Assembly: GCA_965153355.1 (NCBI GenBank)
Contig: OZ231126.1
Span: 40,548,001 to 40,612,000 of the forward strand
From: Flaccisagitta enflata
Taxonomy: Eukaryota > Chaetognatha > Sagittoidea > Aphragmophora
DNA length: 64,000 nucleotides
Direction: 5' to 3'
A program made the position numbers and the translations under genes. The notes beneath the pieces were generated by a model. It saw nothing but the letters and a program-made list of their open reading frames with translations. It ran no database searches and was not told where the DNA came from. Positions within the stretch are counted from its first letter, which is position 1; the number at the start of each line of letters is the position of its first letter. Shown one piece after another: positions 1 through 13,400 of this stretch.

Positions 1-880
1 CTTAGAGCAAAGAGGCTGCTATGACAGTTAGGTGATGTGACCAGGCAGAGGATGCTTGGGGACAGAGTAACAGTGGAAGCAGCAGAGAAGAAGCTGCAGA
101 GCAGCAGAGTCCCTCCGGCTTAGAGCAAAGAGGCTGCTATGACAGTAAGGTGATGTGACCAGGCAGAGGATACTTGGGGACAGTGGAACAGTGGAAGCAG
201 CAGAGAAGAAGCAGCAGAGCAGCAGAGTCCCTTCGGCTTAGAGCAAGGAGGCTGCCATGACAGTTATGTCATTTGACCAGGCAGAGGATGCCTAGGGACA
301 GAGGAACAGTGGAAGCAGCAGAAGAAGAAGAGAGCAGCAGAGTCCTGCCGGCTTAGAGCAAGACAAAAGGGCAACAGTGAACTAAGGGAATCCAGAAGAG
401 TGAGCATCCCAGCATGAAGCAAAAGAACATCCTGGCAGCCAACAGCAAGTCCTTCTGGCTTAGAGCAGAGATGCCATGACAGTTAGGTCATGTGACCAGG
501 CAGAGGATGCTTGGGGTCAGAGGAACAGTGGAAGCAGCAGGGAAGAAGCAGCAGAGCAGCAGAGTCCCTCCGGCTTAGAGCAAAGAGGCTGCTATGACAG
601 TTAGGTATGGGACCAGGCAGAGGATGCCTAGGGACAGATGAATAGTGGATGCAGCAGAGAAGCAGCAGTAGAGCAGCGGAGTTCCTATGGCTTAGTGCAA
701 GGAGGCTGCCATGACAGTTACAACATTGGACCATGCAGAGGATGCCTAGGGACAGAGGAACAGTGGAAGCAGCAGAGAAGAAGCAGCAGAGCAGCAGAGT
801 CCCGCCGGCTTAGAGCAAGGACAAAAGGGCCAACAGTGAACTAAGGGAATCCAGAAGAGTGAGTATCCTGGCAGCCAAAA
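1..880. repeat. Satellite, 115-118 bp units in a ~456 bp higher-order repeat
   Basis: Units start with GCTTAGAGCAAAGAGGCTGC or a close variant near 1, 119, 236, 457, 572 and 689. Every fourth unit (near 351 and 806) is a different ~106 bp type carrying AACAGTGAACTAAGGGAATC. The array is therefore three A units plus one B unit, repeated about twice. It runs off the left edge. Short open frames inside it follow the repeat and look non-coding. Confidence 0.85.
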
Positions 881-1655
881 CAAAAGAACAAAAAACTTAG
901 GCGTTTTGAGATATTTTGTCAGATTGGAAAAATTTTATGTTTTAAATTAGACTCTAAATATAATTAAAAAAACTTTAACTCTTTTTCAACTTTTTTTCCA
1001 ATTTTTATTTTTGTTTGAAACGTCTAAATCCAGAATATTTTTTTTTTTTTTTTTGGTAAGCAAAATTATGTGAAATTTTTAAAGTATTATTATATGGATT
1101 ATAATACTCCCGGACTTTAACTTTTTTTATCAAATTTTTTTAGGCCCTTTTTTCACGATAATTTGTCGATTTCCAATGTTTTTTTTTTTCCATTTTTGGA
1201 CCAAAATTTTAGAGTCCAATTAGATCGATTATACAGTTTCTCGACTTGCCGGCGGGGAATTACAATCAATATAACTTTAAGGTTTTTTCTTTGCAGCCAT
1301 TTTTTTTAACTGCAGCACTATATGTGTAAATGTATGGATTTTTCTTGATAGTGGAGACACTGATCAATCCTCAAATAAGTGTTTCAGTAAAATTTTGGAC
1401 ATTATTGTATAACTGTGTAATAATAGCACTGGTCCATCGTTCATTGCAAGCACACTGCCAAAGCAATAATGCTCATCTTTAGATCAATGATAGCGACCTC
1501 CCCAAGGACCATTTTGATAAAAAAAAGAAAGAGTCGACCCAACTGTATAATCTATATAATAAGACAAAAATTTGAAAAATATAACTTTGGAACCAAAAAT
1601 TATAATATCAACAAATATAATTTTCATTTTTTTATGAGTGTCCCTAGCAACGGCT
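881..1655. other. AT-rich stretch without a recognisable gene
   Basis: Poly-T and poly-A rich sequence with no supported ORF. It ends at the breakpoint where similarity to the 32930 copy begins. Confidence 0.6.
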
Positions 1656-3754
1656 CACAAAATATGGTCAAGGTGCATTTTTGCTGTTTGCGATTGCTTA
1701 ATCAAGGCAACTATCATATCATACACGCAAAATTCGCCGTCCGTTATGATTGGTTGATATGTATGCGATTTGTAAGAACGTATCTCTGGTGTATCGTAAC
1801 ATGAAAATTCCATAGTGGGGGTCAAACAAGCTGATGCGACCACACCAAAACAGTCTTCATTTAGAATCTCACCATCATTCAACCTTTGTTCAGCATTTTC
1901 AGTCTTAGCAAAGGATACTTCAATGTCAGCTACTGCAATGAATACAGGGCCAATTAGCCCTTTTTTTTCATTTGTCAAAAGCTCTGGTTCTTTTGGCTTC
2001 AGCCTATTTTTATGATTTGGACTAGGCATGGTAATTGATTGATAATCAGGGTTTCTTTTCAAACAATCATTTTTGATGTGATCCAGAAACACGGCCCTCT
2101 TACGGTAATGAAAAGAACATAAACGACAGTAAAAGTGAGCGTGTCTCCGTCTGTCCCGTATTTGATCTATGAGAGCGGACAAATTACAAATCAGAGCCGC
2201 ATGGCCAGACTGAATTGTTTTCATTAAATTTACCGGCTTTTCATTGAAAATCAGGATATCGATTGAAAACTGTTCAAAATCTTGTATCTGTTGTTCCTCT
2301 GTTGTACCCACAAAATTTTTCTTTCCAGCATCGGCGTATACAGTTATAACATCGTTTTCACCACTCCATACTTATATTGAAATAATAATCTTCTAGATCA
2401 AGGGCTGATTTCAATTTTTGAAAGTTTTGTTTCCCTGATTTGAGAGGAAACAAATGACCACTCTTAGCAAACAAATCGTTGTAAGTTTCACTACACATCA
2501 GCTCAAATTGTTCATCATTCAGAATACTTGGTAACAGGCTCGACCAATGACTTTTTGGGAACCCTCTATATCGTTTTTGCATAGTAATATGCAATGTGAT
2601 AACCATCAGTAGACATTCTCTCTTGAGATTATATAATTGAATGACATATTTCGGTTTTATGCTATCAGGCAACTTTTGATATTTTCTCGCAGCCATACCA
2701 GCTAACTTGACACACTCAAGTCTATATTGAATAAGGTTTATTAGGACAAAATTTGATCCTGAATCAAGGTATGAGGCTATTGTATTTTCAGTGTGATTGT
2801 AGAAAAATTCCAGTAAGTCATCAATCTGATTAGAATATGTTATTTCAATCAGGCCAGTAAAAACATATTCAATCCTCTGCAGATGATAATTTTCTACATC
2901 AGTATCAAATTATTTTGCCTAATAAAATGGAAGTGTTAAGACCAACTTTGATACTTTTGTCTTGTTCTAAACGTTGTTCAATTTCTGTTTGTAACAAAGG
3001 TCGTAATCGACCAAAGTTTCAACTTAGATCTGTTTCAATGATTATGTTCTTGTAATAAGTGTAAAAGAGACGCCGATGATAAAACTTTTTGCGCCATATT
3101 TGGAATGTGTCATTTTGCGCTTCATTCTGTTCTTCATTCTGTTCTTCATTCTGAGCTTCATTCTGTCTGTCTCTTTCTGTCTCTGTCTCTGTCTCTGTAT
3201 CTGTGTCCGCATCTGTATCCGCACCCCCTTGCTTTGACTTAGCACCAAATAAACATGACCGGAAATGTGAGTTTTTTTCAAAATCATTCCGTAGTTTTTT
3301 GTAACAGATGGGACATCTGTCCTCTTTCCTTAAATGGATTCTTATTTTCCTCTTTCGATTCTTTTTTTTTTTCAAAACTCGACCGTGCTTTTCCAATCTT
3401 GTCCGAAACCTTAAAGAAAGACTTGGCTGTATGTTCATAATCAAAATATCCTTGTCCTCTACCAAGCCATTCACGCTTGCGTTTACTTTTGCCCTTTCCT
3501 CTTTCATTTTTACTTTTGCCTTTTCCTTTGCTTTTTTTACTCTCTATTCGTCGTCGTGTACTGAGTCTTTGTGCACCGCCGACTGATCGTGCACTGTTTC
3601 CCGTTTGTGCGTCATAATCTTGTCTGTCTGTGTACCGCAAACAGTGAGGTTGTACATCATCTTCGACTTCATCTTGAGAATTCAATCGATTCATGTCAAT
3701 TTTAGCTGAATAAACGAAAATGAATAGAATAATGACTGATGACTTATCTAGCCT

Positions 3755-3907
3755 TTTTAGTTGCAGACTAGCAACTCTATAAAAGGCTTTGTCCGGCAGT
3801 TGGTCTGTTGGTCATGGTGATCGAGTTGAGAAAGTGCAAAAACGCACATTTCCACCCCTGCCCATCCGTCCGCGACTGGTATTGACCTTGTATCCGGCCT
3901 TATTCTC
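3755..3907 (+). mobile_element. HINE-like element, family B
   Basis: Head TTTTTAGTTGCAGACTAGCAACT with CTCTATAAAAGGCTTTGTC, a short GTC-rich block, GGTGATCGAG, CACCCCTGCCCATCCGTCC, tail CGCGACTGG and a final CCGGCCTT. The same insertion is in the partner copy at 35041, so it predates the segmental duplication. Confidence 0.75.
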
Positions 3908-3997
3908 TCTTTTTCCTTTGCAATATTCAGTCCATGATGAACAGCTTCCAATTCTATATGTTTGTTGGTTGGTTGGTCAATCGTTGTTGTCTGGAAG

Positions 3998-4115
3998 CCC
4001 ATGATGGCATACATTGAAACCCATGATGGCATACTTTGTAATCAAAATACCCTATACAATGGAATACCTTGAAGTTTATGATGGTATAACTTGAAGTCTG
4101 TGATGGCATACTTCA
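3998..4115. repeat. Degenerate tandem repeat around GATGGCATAC
   Basis: Units of roughly 24-30 bp containing GATGGCATAC and TTGAAG. The equivalent array in copy 2 is at 35286-35435. Confidence 0.65.
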
Positions 4116-4875
4116 TTCAATTGACTTTGATATCGCAAGCAGTCGTTCTAACATGATCTCATTTACATTCATACTTACACTTTTACACTTGCTCACCTGT
4201 TTACACTTGCAATTGTTGCATTTGCTCTCACATTTGCTCTCGCGTTTACTAGTTTTACATTTTTATGCACTCATACATGTTGAGATTATATGCTCACACA
4301 TTTACACACTCATTCATTCTTTACAGACTGAGACAGACAGAGGAAATAGTGAAAGAGAGAGATACACACAGACACACAAGCAACAGGCAGACACAGACAG
4401 GCACAGACAGGCACAGAGAGATAAATAGACACAAACAGACAGAAACAAACAGACACTCATAGAGACAAATGCCGCGTTTACTAGTGGTTAGAATTTGGCG
4501 TTTTTACTATGAAATGTGTAACAAAAAGTCTTTTACAAAAGAAACTTGAAGAAAAATGTTTTTGACGCTCTCTCGTTGTCTTACAGATTTTGTCAGTTAG
4601 TTAGAACAGATTTTGATCAAAGCTAGATGGCTTTTTGATTTCGTACCTTTTTTAGATGGTGGTTCACTCGCTTGTGCAGTTTTAAAAGTTTGATAGATTT
4701 CCTCCTCCTCCTCCTCCTCACTACTTGTGGCACCCTGCCACATACTGTTTTTTACATCTGAAAGAAAGGAAAATGGGAGAAATGTCAATTTTTTATCTTA
4801 TCTTTCTACCATCTCTTTTGGTGTTTTTTTAGTCTACTCTGTTTGAGAATAACAATTATAATAATTATGATAATA

Positions 4876-4902
4876 ATTCTTCTTTCTTTCTTTGAATAAT
4901 TC

Positions 4903-4945
<43 letters not shown>

Positions 4946-5185
4946 CTTTTTCTTTTAATAATTTGTTTTTAATTTGTCCTTAATTATAATAATTATAACT
5001 TTGTGGTAGATTGCATTTATGAAATGTTAATCTGCTTTGTCTTAAATATAGTCAGGTTCTTCGTCAAAATTCATCCTACAAAGATTATTACCATAGATAG
5101 ATTTAGATAGATAGATAGATTGATAGATAGATAGATAGATAGATTGATAGATAGATAGATAGATTGATTGATAGATAGATAGATT

Positions 5186-5216
<31 letters not shown>

Positions 5217-5285
5217 TGCATTTATGAAATGTTAATCTGCTATGTTAATCTGCTACCTTAATATGCTATAGATCTGCGATAGATT

Positions 5286-5346
<61 letters not shown>

Positions 5347-5434
5347 TGATAGATTTGTGGAAATTTTCGCCCCATTTTCCATATCCAAAACAAAAGAAAA
5401 AAATCATAAAACAATGAGCGAGCAAGAGAGAAAT

Positions 5435-5491
<57 letters not shown>
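4876..5491. repeat. Microsatellite cluster: (TTTC)n, (GATA)n, (GA)n
   Basis: (TTTC)n at about 4876-4943, (GATA)n with GATT variants at 5083-5213 and 5283-5347, and (GA)n at 5443-5491. Confidence 0.9.
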
Positions 5492-5494
<3 letters not shown>

Positions 5495-6181
5495 GAGTGA
5501 AAGAGTATTTCAGATATAGATAAGACATATATGTAGAGAGAGAGAGAGGCAACTCAATCCAGGCAAAATTGTAGTTGCAAATGCAAAAAGTAGCATAGAA
5601 CTCTCCTTTTAAGACTTTCATGGTCTCCACGTGATCAACGCAACTTTTTCGGCATGACCAAATAAGGAAATAACAAGAAGAAAGGGGGAGGAGGAGGAGG
5701 AGGAGGAGGAGGGAGGAGCAGAGATTTCCCCATGACCAAATAAGGAAATAACAAGTAACTTACCCAATTTGCGTTGATTTACTATCTAGTACGTCATTGG
5801 TTCAACTCTGCCGAATAAGATTTTGAAGAACCCATTCAAAACAGATTCTTTAAAAAAGATAGTAAGAACAGATGAAAATAGTCCAAAAATAGGAACACTT
5901 TTTAATCATTGACACACAATATATTGAATAAGTCTTGGGTGTTTGGACTGTTGATAGGTCAATTGCTCTGTTAGAAGGGGCATTGAATTGCACTACTGCC
6001 ATATTTATATATATCCTGCCCAGTTAGATATCCCTGACAAAACAGTGAGTGACTGCGACAGCTGTCTGACTTGACATGATAATGATGATCGATGTGAAAA
6101 CAGAATGAGACAGAATATTTTGAATGTCACAAGTGCTTTTTTCATTGATGTATCAATGTAAAAGTACCGGATCCAGATCTC

Positions 6182-6654
6182 TCTCTCTCAATGGAAAAGT
6201 ACCAGATCCAGATCTCTCTCTCTCTCTCTCTCTCGATTTTACAACCTTAACCCTTTTAAGAATCGATATAGAAATGTCCCTTGAGACTCGTAAAACTTGT
6301 GCAGTCAATCTATTTTTCGATATTTTCCTATCATGAGCTTGGCAAACCGCCAAATCGATCGGAGCTAAAAGCGAAAAAATGATTACGTTTGCATCCAAAA
6401 AGTAGATCATTGCTTCTGCCAGCCACCCGACCAACCAGCTGGACAAAAACGATTCCAGAGTGACGGCTTCAAGAGACTGGCTTCCCCTCTTTCACATTAC
6501 CTAAAGAAGTATGACAAGTGGAAATAGCGTATCCTCTTATTATACCTTAGCTTTAAAATTAAGGATGAAGTGGCATTAATTAAATGTAACTTTTCTCTTC
6601 CATAGTTTCCAGTAGAGTTCAAAGGTCATGCTAGAGTTTCTTTTTCTAACATCT

Positions 6655-6712
<58 letters not shown>

Positions 6713-6890
6713 TTTTTTTTTTATGTTTCTATTCTATTGCCACAAAGGAAATCAACACTGACATTGATATCCTGTCTGCATTATACTTGTCTGCCTGTCT
6801 CTTTTTTACTTTTTTGTTTTCTATCTTAGAGACTGTACTGCATGAAATCAAATCTGGCACATTGACATCCTGTCTGTGTTTCAGGTGACC

Positions 6891-6940
<50 letters not shown>

Positions 6941-6965
6941 TTCTTTCTCTCTCTCATTCTCTCTC
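6182..6965. repeat. (CT)n tracts in segmental duplication copy 1
   Basis: CT runs at 6218-6233, 6655-6709 and 6895-6960, separated by non-repetitive DNA shared with 37300-37800. No gene recognised between 5770 and 8600. Confidence 0.85.
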
Positions 6966-8199
6966 TTATTTTTTTCAATCAATGGTTGTTTAATAAGGGA
7001 TGTAAGAAAGACATCCTTGTTTGTAAAATACTCTTCTGCACATCCCGCCCCCCCCTCCAACAAAATCACAACCTTCTTCCATACTATGGAACAATTAATT
7101 GTTCTTGCTGCATCAAAACTTTTTTACTTATCTGTTTTTTGTTTTCTTTTTTATGATCTTATCATACTTTTTTAAATTGATTGTTTTGTGACTGTCATTG
7201 TAATAAATCAAATTCCTGATTTCTTATTACATATTACTACACAAATTTTAGAAAGGAAACACTTTTTTGAGTTGATGATTTAGCCATTAGCATAAGTTTG
7301 AAAAAAAAACATTGGAAATTTCATTTTTGAGACCTCTTATTGAAAAAAAAATGCAGTTATCTGTAAACTGATGAAAATGTAGACCTAGAAATGATCTTTT
7401 AAAAATCTTCAAAACCACTTTTTCTGAAGAAAATTTGAACATCTTTTATACATGTTTAATCAACAAATGCAAAGATGTGTAAGCAACTTTTTTGACAAAT
7501 ATGTCAATATCAATGGAAGTCCAATAGAAGGCAGACAGACATACTGAGAGGTAGATAGACATGTTCTAGTTGTATGTGAATGGAAAAAATTATTAATTAG
7601 ATTTATCAGTTTGCATTTCTGAATAGACAGTAATTAGTGGAAAAAGGAAGTACAAGAGAATGTGTGCCATTTTTACATGACGCCTATTTTTTGTTGCTTA
7701 CATCATATCACAAGAAATAGAACACAAAAAATTGTAAACTGCTTTGATGAAGATTGCATTTTTGTCACTTGAGACACGTAAACCTCGATTTGTCCACCTA
7801 TTTTACGACTTTTATCTATCACTCCACCAATCTAATAAGCAAGATCAATTATAGCTTCATTGGAAAATAGATAATTGCTTTTTGCCCCTCAACTAATCAT
7901 AGCCTCGTACCCAACCAACAAGACATTCTTGCGGTAGTTCACTGTATTTCTAAGATAGTCAAAACAATGATATATTGATAGATCCCTCAAGACAGCATCC
8001 TGTTGGAAAAAGTCAAGTAAATCAAATTTCCCAAGCTATCATCAATCGCAGATTTCCTTACAATCCCAAGCTGAAAAATATGGACAAAGACATTAGAATT
8101 CAATACAGAATCCTCATTTCCATTCATTTTTCATTGTATAGTACATGAAGTTTAGTGTCAATCACAAGTTTTATCTTTTTAAACATTTTTTTCCTCTGT

Positions 8200-8200
8200 A

Positions 8201-8245
<45 letters not shown>

Positions 8246-8247
8246 TG

Positions 8248-8331
<84 letters not shown>

Positions 8332-8469
8332 GTTTTTCTCTTCTATAATCATATTGCATGAAATCAAATCTGTATATTGATATCCTGTCTGTGTGTTTGT
8401 GTGTCTCTCTGTCTCTCTCTGAGTCTTTCTCTCATTCTCTTTCTCTCTTTCTTATGTGTGTCTCTTTCT

Positions 8470-8506
<37 letters not shown>

Positions 8507-8599
8507 TTCTCTTCTCTCTTCTCTCTTCTCTCTCTCTCTTTTCTTCTACACACAGTATGGGCTGATGAAATTTAGAAACTTGGTCATCATTCCAGCCTT

Positions 8600-8649
<50 letters not shown>

Positions 8650-9056
8650 CATAATCCTGCCAGTATATCATCTGAGCCACCCCAACCCCTCTCCCCATTA
8701 GCTCACGTAGATATTCATCCTCTTCTCTGCCCATTAAGATCGCGGCTTTATAAGGAAGAGTATGTCCTCATCTTGACCTGGATTCATCCATTCATTCTCC
8801 TGAGCATCTTCACTGTGTTCTTCTCCAAATACATGTATATCTCTACCAACACCAGAGACCATTCTATTTATTGGAGTTATAAGATGCATAGTGCCAGGGA
8901 GACACATAGGAAGGGCCGCTCCCCCTCCGAGTGGCACCCTTCTATGTGGGGCTCGAACAGTATGCAACCCCTTCATTCCCATACATAGCATGAGCTAACC
9001 GGCGCACTTTTTTTCACACTTCGGAACCGGCGATTTTTTTTTCTCGATCTTCGACC

Positions 9057-9100
<44 letters not shown>
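8200..9100. repeat. Long interrupted (CT)n tracts
   Basis: CT runs at 8201-8330, 8475-8503, 8606-8647 and 9061-9098. The DNA between 8650 and 9060 is unique. A short minus-strand open frame there (8734-8991) has no recognisable domain. Confidence 0.9.
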
Positions 9101-9104
<4 letters not shown>

Positions 9105-9378
9105 TGCTTCGTCATCGTTAGGGTAACGGAAAAGTTTAAAAAAGAAAAAGTTTAAAAACTTTTTGAAATTTGAATTTTCTCCTCGTTTTCTTACGTTGAT
9201 CTTTTCTTCTACACTGAAAAAGAGTGCACGAAAATTATTGAGGTCACCAACACTAAAACAAAGAGGCCATATACACACACAATCTAGTCGCGTGACTGTG
9301 GGCAGGGGCAGTTGCACAAATGCCTTTACAAAAAACATGAACCACAGAACTGACTCGCTGATAGACTAACATATTCAG

Positions 9379-9379
<1 letters not shown>

Positions 9380-9420
<41 letters not shown>

Positions 9421-9424
9421 ACGC

Positions 9425-9466
<42 letters not shown>

Positions 9467-9475
9467 AAACACACA
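9380..9475. repeat. (CA)n microsatellite with GCAC interruptions
   Basis: An uninterrupted AC run, then GCACAC units, then AC again. Confidence 0.9.
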
Positions 9476-10098
9476 CTATTATGTTGGTCACGTTGCAGAT
9501 ATAAAGTGCGCAACGTGATAGAAACATATTCCTGTTCTCATCTATGTTTGTTTCCAAAGGCGCCTTTAATCTAGTTCAAAGTATCATGTTTAACTCAAAC
9601 ATATATCTAACTTTATGTGGCTTTAATCTACGTGGAATCATGTTGGAATAGTTATTCTTAAATACGTGGAGCTTATTACGTAGAAAATATCTGACTATAA
9701 AAGGGAGGATCACATTGTATGTGGATCCTCCACTAAAGGTACCTTGGGTCAACACATGCTCCATAAACATGTAAGTTTAAATTGTTACCTAACTATTGGT
9801 TCTTGCTTGTCACCTATTAATAGAACATTGCTTGCAACGTAATAACCCTGGCCTATTCCATGCTACCTAAGTATTCAGGAAAGAGTTGAAAACTTCTAGT
9901 CTAACAAGTAATTCAGATTAATTAACAGTACATTGAATAGTAACTTCACATGGTTAGCAGCGGTCATTTCGCGTTGTGGGCAATGTGGGGATAAGGAGGG
10001 GGGGAATAATTTTTGGGCTTCATTTGCATTGAAAATCGAGTAGGGTATTTGTATCTACTGTAAGTCTCCGTCTTTTGTCGGTATTGGATAATGGATGT

Positions 10099-10148
10099 CC
10101 CGGTGACACAGCGGGTGGGTAGGCCAAGTCACCGGCTGTGTCACAGGG
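10099..10148. other. Imperfect inverted repeat (hairpin)
   Basis: Arms 10099-10112 and 10135-10148 share GTGACACAGC/GCTGTGTCAC plus CCC/GGG outside a single mismatch, with a 22-nt loop. It lies about 270 bp upstream of the gag-like gene. The rest of 9476-10411 shows no gene. Confidence 0.6.
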
Positions 10149-10411
10149 ATGTGTTGGTCGGTGCTCTATTGTGCGGGACTATTTGATACACTTTTTATGT
10201 TTTTGAGGACGTTGAGACCATCACGTCTTTTAAGTAATTGGTGGAGGAGTGATGTGTTATTGGTTTGAATTGAGTAAAAGCGTGATGTTCTTAACAGGTT
10301 CTTATAAAAGATAAAAAGTGTACATATCTTAGTAAATGATGAATTAACATACATATGACAGACAGACTGACAGTACATAAATAGGAGGATAGATTGTAAA
10401 TTCGTATCAAT

Positions 10412-13400
10412 ATGGTTGTTAACAGGGAGACTGAGAAAGAACTCATAGAACAAGACAATCAATTGAATCAGGAAGTATTGAACGCGAAACGCACTTTCGG
10501 GGCATTGGTAAAGTTCGTGGAGTTGCTACAGACATTCTGTAGCGTTTGCTACCTATCTTCTCTTGATGAATGTCATAAAATCAAAGAGGCTGTCGGTGGG
10601 CAAGTCTACAGACAATTTGGATGTGGAAGAAGGGGGCAAAAGAACGAGAATCTAAGGTATATCACACAGATGGTAATAGATCTTGACATTGTCTTATTTG
10701 GTCTTCATATTGTCCGATGTGGTTGTTGATCCATACTCGTGTGGAACGCGAAGGGGTGGGAAACGATGGGATGTTCGTCTCTTGTGGTCATCTTGATGGT
10801 AGATTCGGGCATTGTAGATTCGGGCGTTGTTCTTCCCAAGGGCCTGTAATGACAGATCAATTCTAATTGTTATACAGAGAAGGGATACGCCAAAAGAAGG
10901 ATTACTTGGACCGGATTGGGGCATCCACAGCATATCTGAAATCTTGCGGCGTGCCGGATTGTCCGGAAAACTATTCTTTGCCACTTCATGTGACTTCTCC
11001 GGAGGTGGACGTTGAATTGGAAAGCAAGCTTCAAGACACTACTACTGAACGCGACAATTTGTTTCAACTTAATCAGAGGATAGAAGCTGAGAAGGAAGAC
11101 CTTCGTTTACGGAATCAAACATTGAGTACTGATCTGGCAGCTGCTAGAGAAAGGTAGATACCTGTGGATGGGACACGAATGTTGTGTTGATGGATGATAG
11201 GTCAGTAGGCTGGCATCGTGGGGAGAGGCATCGTGGGGAGAGTATCGGACCTATGTAGGTTGAAAACAAGAAAAGGCGTGTGATCAGAAAGATAATGATA
11301 TGATAAAATGTTATAAGATATGAAATGATCAAATAACTTAAATTAGATCAAAATAAAATTTGGTGGAAGTATGTTAAACTCTGGTAAAATTTTGTTAAAT
11401 TCTGTTAAAATTTGTTAAAATTTGTTAAAATTTTTTGTTAAATTTTGTGAGAATTAGTTAGAATTGATTAAACTTGGTTAAATATGTTAAATATGTTAAA
11501 TTTGCTAAAATTTGTTACAGTTTGTTAAAATTTGTTAAGAAATTGTTGAAATTTTGTAAAATTTGTTAAATTGGTTAAATTTGCTAAAATCTGATAAAAT
11601 CTGATAAAATCTGCTAAAATCTGCTAAAATTTGTTTAAATTTAATTTGTTTAAATTTGTTAAAATTTTGTTAAAAATTTGTTAAAATTGTTAAATTTGTT
11701 AAATATGCTAAAATTTGCTGAAAGTTGTTAAAGTTTGTTAATTTTGCTGAGAAAGTTGTTAAAATTTTGTAAAATTTTATTTTGGTTGAAATTTACTAAA
11801 ATTTACTAAAGTTTGGTAAAAGTTATTAGAAATTGTTGATATTTGTTAAAAATTGTTGATATTTTTAGTAAAATTGATAGATTTGAATAGTGTTTGTTAA
11901 AATGGTGTAGATTTGATAAGATTTAATAAAAGCTATTGAAGGTTAATAGAACTTATACAGTTGGTAAAATAAAATAAATGAAATTTAATATTATATTAAT
12001 TGCGATGATATTTGTGTGAATGTGTTGAAGTCTGCCAAAATTCAAAATTTGATGAGATTTGTTAGGAATTATTAAATTTGTTAGGGTTTGGTAGAATTTT
12101 AGGAATTTTGATACGATTTGTTATAAATTGTGTTAGATGTTGTTAAATTGATATAAGTTGGTAAGAGTGGGAAAGTGTTAGTAAAATTTTTAACGGTAGC
12201 TATTGCAAACTAGGCTGTATCGCGACTTGATAAGTTTCTTTGGGTTTCCTATAACTCATCATGTACCAACTCGTATCATTCACACTGATTTCTCCGCACC
12301 TGTTTTTCTCCGTTTGGTTATCCAATTTCGTCCTCGGCATGCGCTCGCCACCTAAAGTGTCCGGTCGTCTTTTTCTCTATTTTCGTTTTGCGGAGATTTT
12401 TAGGGCATGTCGGATATTGATTCGCCGCATGTGTGTCCGTCGGATGTTATTTTCTCTCGTCGTTGCGTTCGCAATTCTGTGTAATGAAAGTTGGCACATA
12501 TTCTGTTATTCATTCATTCATTCATTCATTCATTCATTCATTCATTCATTCATTCATTCATTCATTCATTCAATAATTAATTCTTCATTCATTCATTTGC
12601 TATTCATTCATTCATTCATTCGTTATTCATTCATTCATTCATTCATTCATTCATTCAATAAATTATTCGTTGTTCATTCATTCCATTCATCCATTCTGTC
12701 ATCTTTTGGTTATTCATTCATTCATTCATTCATTCAAGCTCATATCGTTATTCATTCATCTATTCATTCATTCATTCCATTCATTCATCGGTTATTCATT
12801 CTTTCATTCATTCAATCAGTTATTCATTCATTCATTCATTCAATTATTCATTCATTCATTCATTCATTCGGTTGTTCATTCAGTTGTTCATTCATTCATT
12901 CATTCGGTTATTCATTCATTCATTCATTCAGTCGTTGATTCGTTCAGTAATTCAGTCATTCAGTCGTTGGTTCATTCAGTAGTTCATTCATTCGTTTAGT
13001 CATTCATTCATTCGTTCATTCATTTGTGTAGTCATTCTTTCATTCAGTCATTCATGCAATAATTCATTTGTTTAGTCATTCATTCATTCATTCTTTCATT
13101 CATTTATTCATTCATTCATTTGTTTATTCAGTCATTCATTCATTCATTCATGTAGTCAATCATTCATACATTCAATCATTCATTCATTCAATCATTCGTT
13201 CAATCATTCATTCATTCATTCATTCATTCATTCAATCGATCAGTCAGTCTATCATTCATGAAAGGCGCTTGTTGATGGTGACTAATCTTACCTGAGGGCC
13301 GGTGGTGTTAGTTGTTCTGCTTTCCAAGAATGATGTTGGGCGCGCATCGAGAATCTGGGAGGGAAAAAGACGGTCACGGTATTGTTAATTGGTCTAACAG

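Larger units (their letters stand above)
1656..4757 (-). pseudogene. Family B DNA polymerase pseudogene, 5' part only
   Basis: This is a broken duplicate of the PolB gene at 28434-36019. It keeps the acidic first coding exon (4757-4647, a 7-Glu run) and most of exon 2 (3705-1656), then stops at the duplication breakpoint inside the exonuclease region. All polymerase-domain exons are missing. Visible lesions relative to the intact copy are a T run of 12 instead of 11 near 3361 (frameshift), a CGA-to-TGA nonsense change at 3019-3021, an extra A near 2907 and an indel near 2372. The splice sites TTCAG at 4758 and 3706 and the donor at 4646 are preserved. The zinc-finger and exonuclease I regions are still readable in pieces. 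It cannot encode a polymerase. Confidence 0.88.
1656..8600. repeat. Segmental duplication, copy 1 (partner 32930-39437)
   Basis: From about 1656 onward the sequence parallels 32930 onward in the same orientation, with scattered substitutions and small indels. It includes the polymerase exons, a HINE-like element, the GATGGCATAC repeats, the GA tracts and the flanking non-coding DNA. Similarity fades near 8600 (39437 in the partner), where different simple repeats follow. Microsatellite lengths differ between the copies, for example a (GATA)n expansion at 5083-5347 that is nearly absent from copy 2. Confidence 0.85.

Noticed and set aside
483-844. Open frames in the left satellite
   Set aside because: They follow the satellite unit and are interrupted in neighbouring units.
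8940-8980. tRNA-like T-arm (GGGGCTCGAAC...CAACCCC)
   Set aside because: The loop is too long, and no acceptor, D-arm or anticodon arm can be built around it.
8734-8991. 85-codon minus-strand open frame with mixed composition
   Set aside because: No recognisable domain, no convincing splice sites at both ends, and no homologous conservation available in the window.
12261-12938. 225-codon open frame rich in Ser-Phe-Ile-His
   Set aside because: It is a translation of the (ATTC)n array, with frames open in several phases and no non-repeat domain.
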